From positions 1,736,001 through 1,800,000 of the forward strand of contig NZ_CP080544.1 in NCBI RefSeq assembly GCF_019551435.1: a stretch of 64,000 bases of DNA, in the 5' to 3' direction. Under the pieces are notes generated by a model. It did not search any database and was not told where the DNA came from. It was given only the letters and a program-made list of their open reading frames with translations. The stretch is from Lysobacter soyae. Lineage in GTDB: Bacteria; Pseudomonadota; Gammaproteobacteria; Xanthomonadales; Xanthomonadaceae. The translations under genes and the position numbers were made by a program. Below are positions 57,938 through 64,000 of this stretch, in pieces; position 1 is the first letter of the stretch; every line of letters starts with the position of its first letter.

Positions 57938-58047
57938 GCGCCTCATCCGCCCCCTGCGGGGGCACCTTCTCCACGTAGTGGAGAAGGGAGACCTTTGCCC
58001 CTCTCCACGCAGTGGAGAGGGTGGCGCGAACGCGCCGGGTGAGGCGC
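57938..58047. repeat. Four-hairpin repeat element, copy 2
   Basis: Same design as the copy at 55578-55685: outer arms GCGCCTCATCCG/CGGGTGAGGCGC, then hairpins GCCCCC-TGC-GGGGGC, CCTTCTCCAC-GTA-GTGGAGAAGG, CCTCTCCAC-GCA-GTGGAGAGG and GGCGCG-AA-CGCGCC. It sits 10 bp after the autotransporter stop and 45 bp before the phd-like start, all read on the minus strand. Probably acts as a terminator or transcript stabiliser. Confidence 0.85.
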
Positions 58048-58057
58048 TCTTCCCGCG

Positions 58058-61000
58058 TCAGAACCGCCAATCCACCCCAAGATGCGCCGCTTGGCTCTTG
58101 CTGTCCTTGCCCCAACGTCCTTGAACACCCGCACGCATCGTCACGTTCGGTGCCAGTTGCCATTGAATGCCGCTGTCGATGTGGAAGACATTTTGCGCCC
58201 CTTCCACACCCACCACATTGAACGGCACATTGCCGGAAACGAACTGCAGGGTGTCGCTCGATGCCCGTTTGTTGCCGACCACTTGCGTCCAACCGGCATC
58301 GCCGTACAACACGACACTGCCACGACCCACGTGTGCGGACCAATGCACACCACCGGTCAACAAAGTCCGGCGGTCGTCGGCATCGCTGCCGCGCAATGCC
58401 GTGCCACCACCGCTTTCGGCAAACGCATCGGTGCCGACGCGCACATGCGTCGCTTCCAAATACGGCATCAGGCTTGCACCGGCCCATTCAAAGCGATGAC
58501 CCAGTTTCAAGGACACCGCGGTGGTGTTGCCGTCATAGCGCGCCATCGGCCCTTCCAGCAGGCCGCCGAATTCGACACTCCGATGCGTTTCAATGCGATG
58601 GTTGCCGCGCCACACGGTGCCTTCCAAGGCAACCGGACCGAGGTCCGCTTGCGCATAGGCACCGAAGGCGGTCGAATCGACTTTGCCGTGCGAGAAGCGT
58701 GCATTCAAGCGCACATCGGTGTAACCCGTAGCCACCGCCACACCTACACGCGCATGTTCGCCGGCCGCGAAATCCACACCGGCCATGGCGCCCACGGCAT
58801 CGGCGCGCGAATCAGCCGCATTCGCATCGCCTTCCAGTTCACCGCCGCCACCGAAGGCACTCACCCAAGCATGCGTCCCGACATCTTCATGCGCGACCGA
58901 CAATCGATTGCGAATACCATCGCGCCACAAGCGCGATTGATCGATCAGGTTCGCGCGCACATCGGGATGGATTTCACCCGACAGCTGATCTAAAGCCAAC
59001 ACCGCACCATCGGCATTCAAGCGGGTGAATGCCGTATAGACCGGATTGCCGATACCCAAGCCATCAAGTGCGTTTGCGACACCGACTTGATTCGGCGTCA
59101 CTGCCACATCGGTGAACGCGACATCGTTCCGTTGCAAAGTGAGGTTGACGGCATTGGTCGTGTAAGCCAATACCGGATTCAAGAAGGCAAGGCTCGACGT
59201 GACATTCGAGAAAGTGCCGCTCACGCCACCAGCGGCGGTCAGAATCGTGTAGTTGGTACTCGCCGACCATGTGCCTGCTTGCGGCAAGACCTGCAGGCGT
59301 CCCGCCAAGCTCGCGCTGCCACCGACCACCAGATGATCACTGGTGCCATCGGGCAGTGCTTCGATTACCAAGGTGCCGCCGGAAGACTGAACGTAGTTGC
59401 CGCCGACCGTCAGCGTGCCCGGTGAACTGCCGGGGGATACGGTGCCGAAATTCGTCAGCGCGCCGCCGATGCGGCCATGGCCGCTGAGCGTGACGCCTTG
59501 TTCAACACGCGCATTGCCACCCAACACGGCGGCAGAACCCGCCGTCGGCCCCAGCACCACATTGCCTTGCAGGAAGGTCGTATTGCCTGCAAAGGCGGCA
59601 CTGTTGCCGGTCAAGGTCAAAGTCCCAGCGCCCCGCTTCACGAAACTCCCCGCACCCGTCATCGTGTTGGCGAGTGTGAAGTTGTCGCTGCGATCAATCA
59701 CCAACGCTGCATTGTTGGTGATGTTGCCGGCCACCGAACCCGTAGTGCCGCCGTTGCCCAATTGCAAGGTGCCACCACTGATCATGGTGTTACCGGAAAA
59801 GGTGTTGTTGGCCGTCAGAACCAGCGTACCCGCATCGGTCTTGTTGATCCCTGTGGCACCGCCGATGACGCTGGCAATCGTCGCGGTCATGTTGGATGCC
59901 GCCGTCGTGCCATCGCCCACACGAACAGTGCTCACACCTGCAGGAGTCGGCAGCAGGTTTACCGAATCACCGGCCAAGGTGTAACCACTGCTCGCAAATT
60001 GAAGCCCCGTGGCCCTCACCGCGCCGGCCGATGCATCCACCGTCACCGTACCCGGAGTTCCACTGAAAATCGCAAAGCCCGGTTGTGGTGCCATCGCACC
60101 GGAGAGATCACCGTTGGCATTCGACCAATTCGTGGAAGTCGAAGTCCAGGTGCCGCTGCCGCCACCCAGTTGGCCCAACGTCGCCGTGCCATCGCCATTC
60201 CAGAACTGCACCGTGACACCGGTGGTGTCGAGCAGATTGATTTGCCTGGATGCGGTCAATCGTTGCAATGAAACCGTCTGCCCGGTTGGCGTCGTGCCCA
60301 ACACGAGACCACCGTTTGTTTCCGTCAACGTGCCACCCCACGTCAACAAGGTGTACATGCCCGGACCCATCCCACCGGCATCCGTGAGATTCATCGTCGC
60401 GCCTTGCAAGTTCAGATTGCCGCCGACATTGAGGCGGTCACTGGTGCCCGCTGTCTGGAAGTTGGCACCCGGTGCGCCGATTTCAAAATCAAGCACGCTC
60501 CCTTGCGCGGCCGTGAAATCACCCGCAACAGTCAACGTGCCAAGGCTGGTGCCCGGGGCAAGGTGTGCACCGTTGTCCAACGTGACGTTGCCACCGATCG
60601 TGCCGTGACCACCCAAGGTGCCCCAGGTTCCGAACGCCGCATTCGCGCCGACATGTACGTCCCCACCCAAAACGGCCGCGCTACCCGCCGCATCGCCCAC
60701 ATTCAATCGACCGAGATCCACCGTCGTGACACCGGCAAATGCACTGCTGTTGCCGGTCAATGTCAGCGTGTTGACATTCGATTTTTTGATCGAACCATTG
60801 CCTGTGATCGAACCCGCATAGGCGATGTTGTCGCTGCGGTCCATGACCAACGCGCCATTGTTAGTGATGTTGCCGGCAACCGAACCCGACGTGCCGCCAT
60901 TGCCCAATTGCAATGTTCCACCGCTGATCATGGTGTTGCCGGTGTAGGTGTTGTTGCCCGTCAAAATCAACCTACCGGCGTCGGTTTTGTCGATGCCGGT

Positions 61001-64000
61001 CGCGCCGCCAATGACGCTGGCGATGGTTGCGGTCATCGTTGATGCTGCGGCCGAACCATCACCTACCCGCACTGTGCTCACACCTGCAGGTGTCGGCAGC
61101 AGGTTTATCGAATCACCGGCCAAGGTGTAGCCACTGCTGGCAAATTGCAGCCCCGTGGCCCTCACCGCGCCGGCCGATGCATCCACCGTCACCGTACCCG
61201 GAGTTCCACTGAAAATCGCAAAGCCCGGTTGTGGTGTCATGGCACCGGAGAGATCACCGTTGGCATTCGACCAATTCGTGGAAGTCGAAGTCCAGGTGCC
61301 GCTGCCGCCACCCAGTTGGCCCAACGTCGCTGTGCCATCGCCATTCCAGAACTGCACCGTGACACCCGTCGAATCAATCAGGTTGATCTGCTTGGCCGTC
61401 GCCAGACGTTGCAGTTGAACGGTATGCCCTGAAGGCGTGGTTCCAAGAATCAAGCCGCCGTTGGATTCTGTCAACGTGCCACCCCAGGTCACCAGCGTGT
61501 ACATACCTGGACCCATCGCGCCGGTATCGATCACATTGAGCGTGGTGTTGTCGAAGCTCACATTGCCGCCGACGATCAGACGATCGCTCGTACCCGCGGT
61601 TTGGAAATTCGGTCCGGGCGCACCAACTTCAAAATCCAGCACACCATTGGTTGAACTGTAATCACCTGCCACGGTGAGTGTGCCGATGCTATTGCCCGGA
61701 TTCACATGGCCACCGGTAACGGCAACGTTGCCTGTCAGTGTGCCGTGCCCGCCCAACGTACCTGCGGATGTCACCGTGACATTGCCACCGAGCTTCGCTG
61801 CACTGCCCGCGGTGTCACCGACAATCAAGGTACCGGTCGATACTTGCGTGCTACCAGTGAACGCACTGTTGTCACCATTCAAAACCAGCGTTCCGCCGGC
61901 AAGATTGCGAACATTGCCCGCACCCAAGAGCACGCCATTGAGCGTTGTCGTGCCGGTACGACGGAACGCCAGCGTGGAGCCCGCGGTGATGTTGACGTTG
62001 CCATTCAAACTGCCGGTTGCATCGAAGTTTCCGACATTCAGGGATGTCTGCAATGCCAGATTGATTTGGGCTGCATTCAAGGCGCCCGTCAAGGTGGCCG
62101 TCGTGAACGGCCCCAAATTGAAATTGCCTGTCGTGTTGACCGTACCGTTGATTGCCAGGTTGCCCGCGGTTGCAATCGACAGACTGCCTGCATTGAAATT
62201 GCCTAACGCCGAGATCTGGTTGCTCAGATTGTTGAAGCCGGCACCGCCCGAGACATCACCGGTGAGAATGCCGGTACGCACCACGCCCGTGGCCGCCACA
62301 TTGCCTGCGCTATCAGACACATTCAAGCCATTCGCTGCAGTGACATTTGCGAGATTCATTTGCCCCGCGGCGCGCAAATCGATGTTCGCGCCGGAGAGGT
62401 TGCCGCTCGTGGTAAGTCCCGCACCGGACTGCAAGCTCAGATTCGAAGTGCCGGTATCAATATTCGTCGTCGGCAAAGACAACGCGCCTCCAGCCGTCAA
62501 TGAAACGGCCGCATTGGTGGCATTGGTCAACGCAGTCACATTCAAACTATTGACATCGCTGACCTGGATTGAACGTCCCGTCAACGACACAGCGCCTACG
62601 AAATCATTGTTGGCGTTCGACAAGGTGATGTCACCGGACGCGGCATTCAACGTGCTGGTGCCGCCCACAACCCACGCACCCGATTGGCCAAGGCTGCCCT
62701 GCGCAGACGCATTGAGCGCGCCGGCGATGTTGGCGTTTTGCATGCCGAAACTTCCGGCGATGGACGTGGCGGTGAGGCTTGCGGCGTTCACCGTACCGAG
62801 ATTCAGGGTGCCCAGATTGGTGATGGCGGTGGTGCCGCCGGTCAGATTGACGTTGCCCGTGAAGGCATTGAGACCGCTCAGATTGATGGCGTTCGAACCC
62901 GCGTTGAAATTCGACGTGCCACCCACCGTGTAGACACCTGCGGTTTGCGTGATCGATCCCGCCGTGGTGCGAATCGACAACGGGCCGGTCACGGTGACAT
63001 CCGATGTAGTCACGCTGCCGCTGCTGACATCCAAAGCACTCAGGGAAACAGGGCCGTTGAAGGCAGTCATGCCGTTCGTCGACGTGGTCAACGCATGCGC
63101 GCCTGACATGCTGTTGTTGAAATTCAAATCACCGCTTGCAGTGCTGGTGAGCGTTGCATCCGCGCCCAGTACAAACGCATCGTTGTAGGTTTGCGCGCCT
63201 GATGTCGTGATGTTGCCGGACACAAGGGTCTGGCCACCCGCATCGGTTGAAAGACCGGCCAAAGCGGTTGTGCCGCCGACCGCACCATTAAAGCGGGTCG
63301 TGCCGGCGGAGTTGAATGACACTACGTTCGCGCCGTTCAACGTGCCGTTGAAAGTGAGATCACCACTCGAGGTGCTTGTGAACGCCAAATCGGCATTGAC
63401 CCTTACCGGTCCATTGAAGGTCTGCGCGCCGGGCGTGACGATGTTGTTGAACACATGAATTGCCGTCGGCGAACTCACTTGCAGATTTTGAACATTGAGC
63501 GCGCCCAATGTGATCGCACTATTCGCGACCAGCGCCGCCGAATTGCCGGTCATGGCGACCGAGCCAGCAAAGGTATTGCCCGCGTTCGTCAAGCTGATAT
63601 TGCCGGTGCCCGCATTCAACACCGTATTGCCGGTGACGTTCAGTGCACCGCCCTGGGTCAAACTGCCATTGTTCGAGTTCAGCGTCAGGATTCCGCCCAC
63701 GCTGCCCGTGCCGGCATTCAATGCACCGTGACTTGTTGCAGTCATATTGCCATTGGTGCTCAAGCTGCCAAGCGTCAGTGCATTTGCATCATTGATTTGT
63801 GCATTGCCCGCCGCGGTCACATTGACCGTGCCGGAAAAATCATTGGCCGCATTCGTGAAGGTCACATTGCCGCCGTTGGACCGAAGCGACGTGTTGCCGG
63901 CCAGACTTACCGCGCCGTTACTCAAAACATTGCCCGCGGCCGTAGCACTGACATTGCCCGCCACACGCATGTTGCCCAATGCGACGGCGCCGCCGCTGGT
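58058..64000 (-). CDS. Giant autotransporter adhesin (type Va), 5' end outside window
   Basis: At least 1,980 codons, open to the right edge, so the signal peptide and N-terminus are missing. The C-terminal 290 or so residues form an autotransporter beta-domain, from LIDQSRLWRDGIRNRLSVAH to the terminal HLGVDWRF with the expected final Phe. The passenger has two parts. The upstream 700 residues are Gly/Asn/Thr-rich haemagglutinin-like repeats (units such as AGTGNISLTNAGNTFAGSV and ASGDITLSNANNDFVGAV). The middle has two 382-residue tandem units (1,146-bp period) with PATR-type motifs (GNTMISGGTLQLGNGGT). Likely surface adhesion or aggregation. Confidence 0.9.
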   Translation of the reverse strand, partial: TSGGAVALGNMRVAGNVSATAAGNVLSNGAVSLAGNTSLRSNGGNVTFTNAANDFSGTVNVTAAGNAQINDANALTLGSLSTNGNMTATSHGALNAGTGSVGGILTLNSNNGSLTQGGALNVTGNTVLNAGTGNISLTNAGNTFAGSVAMTGNSAALVANSAITLGALNVQNLQVSSPTAIHVFNNIVTPGAQTFNGPVRVNADLAFTSTSSGDLTFNGTLNGANVVSFNSAGTTRFNGAVGGTTALAGLSTDAGGQTLVSGNITTSGAQTYNDAFVLGADATLTSTASGDLNFNNSMSGAHALTTSTNGMTAFNGPVSLSALDVSSGSVTTSDVTVTGPLSIRTTAGSITQTAGVYTVGGTSNFNAGSNAINLSGLNAFTGNVNLTGGTTAITNLGTLNLGTVNAASLTATSIAGSFGMQNANIAGALNASAQGSLGQSGAWVVGGTSTLNAASGDITLSNANNDFVGAVSLTGRSIQVSDVNSLNVTALTNATNAAVSLTAGGALSLPTTNIDTGTSNLSLQSGAGLTTSGNLSGANIDLRAAGQMNLANVTAANGLNVSDSAGNVAATGVVRTGILTGDVSGGAGFNNLSNQISALGNFNAGSLSIATAGNLAINGTVNTTGNFNLGPFTTATLTGALNAAQINLALQTSLNVGNFDATGSLNGNVNITAGSTLAFRRTGTTTLNGVLLGAGNVRNLAGGTLVLNGDNSAFTGSTQVSTGTLIVGDTAGSAAKLGGNVTVTSAGTLGGHGTLTGNVAVTGGHVNPGNSIGTLTVAGDYSSTNGVLDFEVGAPGPNFQTAGTSDRLIVGGNVSFDNTTLNVIDTGAMGPGMYTLVTWGGTLTESNGGLILGTTPSGHTVQLQRLATAKQINLIDSTGVTVQFWNGDGTATLGQLGGGSGTWTSTSTNWSNANGDLSGAMTPQPGFAIFSGTPGTVTVDASAGAVRATGLQFASSGYTLAGDSINLLPTPAGVSTVRVGDGSAAASTMTATIASVIGGATGIDKTDAGRLILTGNNTYTGNTMISGGTLQLGNGGTSGSVAGNITNNGALVMDRSDNIAYAGSITGNGSIKKSNVNTLTLTGNSSAFAGVTTVDLGRLNVGDAAGSAAVLGGDVHVGANAAFGTWGTLGGHGTIGGNVTLDNGAHLAPGTSLGTLTVAGDFTAAQGSVLDFEIGAPGANFQTAGTSDRLNVGGNLNLQGATMNLTDAGGMGPGMYTLLTWGGTLTETNGGLVLGTTPTGQTVSLQRLTASRQINLLDTTGVTVQFWNGDGTATLGQLGGGSGTWTSTSTNWSNANGDLSGAMAPQPGFAIFSGTPGTVTVDASAGAVRATGLQFASSGYTLAGDSVNLLPTPAGVSTVRVGDGTTAASNMTATIASVIGGATGINKTDAGTLVLTANNTFSGNTMISGGTLQLGNGGTTGSVAGNITNNAALVIDRSDNFTLANTMTGAGSFVKRGAGTLTLTGNSAAFAGNTTFLQGNVVLGPTAGSAAVLGGNARVEQGVTLSGHGRIGGALTNFGTVSPGSSPGTLTVGGNYVQSSGGTLVIEALPDGTSDHLVVGGSASLAGRLQVLPQAGTWSASTNYTILTAAGGVSGTFSNVTSSLAFLNPVLAYTTNAVNLTLQRNDVAFTDVAVTPNQVGVANALDGLGIGNPVYTAFTRLNADGAVLALDQLSGEIHPDVRANLIDQSRLWRDGIRNRLSVAHEDVGTHAWVSAFGGGGELEGDANAADSRADAVGAMAGVDFAAGEHARVGVAVATGYTDVRLNARFSHGKVDSTAFGAYAQADLGPVALEGTVWRGNHRIETHRSVEFGGLLEGPMARYDGNTTAVSLKLGHRFEWAGASLMPYLEATHVRVGTDAFAESGGGTALRGSDADDRRTLLTGGVHWSAHVGRGSVVLYGDAGWTQVVGNKRASSDTLQFVSGNVPFNVVGVEGAQNVFHIDSGIQWQLAPNVTMRAGVQGRWGKDSKSQAAHLGVDWRF
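59560..61850 (-). repeat. Tandem 1,146-bp repeat inside the autotransporter gene
   Basis: Two in-frame units of 382 codons. Matching blocks lie exactly 1,146 bp apart, for example 60006-60220 and 61152-61366, which differ at only about three of 215 positions by eye. Other parts of the units are far more diverged (for example VGGNVSFDNTTLNVI against VGGNLNLQGATMNLT). Unit limits are approximate. Confidence 0.85.

Noticed and set aside
57612-58487. A 291-codon minus-strand frame reaching into the autotransporter gene
   Set aside because: Only the part after ATG 57893 is protein-like. The rest crosses the hairpin repeat and the barrel-coding region in the wrong frame.
61674-62933. A 419-codon plus-strand frame rich in Pro/Val/Leu
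   Set aside because: It is antisense to the repetitive autotransporter passenger, and its composition mirrors those repeats.

Overview
The window is a gene-dense stretch of a gammaproteobacterial chromosome, moderately GC-rich with short intergenic gaps. Gene order and protein sequences point to the Xanthomonadales (Lysobacterales), probably the Xanthomonadaceae/Lysobacteraceae. The main support is the run kdsD-kdsC-lptCAB-rpoN-hpf-ptsN-hprK-rapZ-EIIA-HPr-EI-mgtE, kup sitting between ruvA and ruvB, and a purM-purN-DUF3108-DUF3108 group. The genus cannot be fixed from the sequence alone. Nearly everything is core metabolism or cell envelope. I see no phage, insertion sequence or CRISPR array.

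Layout. 1-3.5 kb: the edge of a DUF2066-type gene facing purM-purN and two paralogous DUF3108 genes. 3.5-6.4 kb (minus): bolA-murA-cls. 6.4-17.8 kb (plus): Kdo synthesis and LPS transport genes, sigma-54, ribosome hibernation factor, then a regulatory PTS with HPr kinase and a magnesium transporter. 17.8-23.8 kb: a flavoprotein, an LtaS-type sulfatase operon, and a divergent two-component system whose kinase has an eroded ATPase domain. 23.8-37.8 kb (minus): tRNA-Lys, queCE, tol-pal, ybgC, ruvB, kup, ruvA, ruvC, yebC, a GNAT gene and aspS, an order much like that of Pseudomonas. 38-44 kb: a diguanylate cyclase, an FmdB zinc ribbon, a SIMPL protein, an ABC-F ATPase, and btuB under a cobalamin riboswitch. 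44-55.5 kb: a 2OG-Fe(II) oxygenase, a GGDEF/EAL protein, a response regulator, clpB with a heat-shock-like promoter, a saccharopine dehydrogenase-like gene, DUF4166, pgeF, rluD and bamD.

55.5-64 kb is the accessory part. It holds two copies of a roughly 110-bp element built of four hairpins inside an outer inverted repeat, nadE, a decayed phd/ccdA/ccdB toxin-antitoxin remnant, and the C-terminal part (at least 1,980 codons) of a giant autotransporter with an internal 382-residue tandem duplication.

Many genes are translationally coupled by 4-base ATGA or GTGA overlaps, and these overlaps fix several start codons. Envelope building (Lpt, Kdo, MurA, Cls, Tol-Pal, BamD, BtuB) dominates. The most unusual items are the four-hairpin repeat with compensatory base changes, the chimeric toxin-antitoxin remnant abutting nadE, the eroded histidine kinase, and the gene-converted repeats in the autotransporter.
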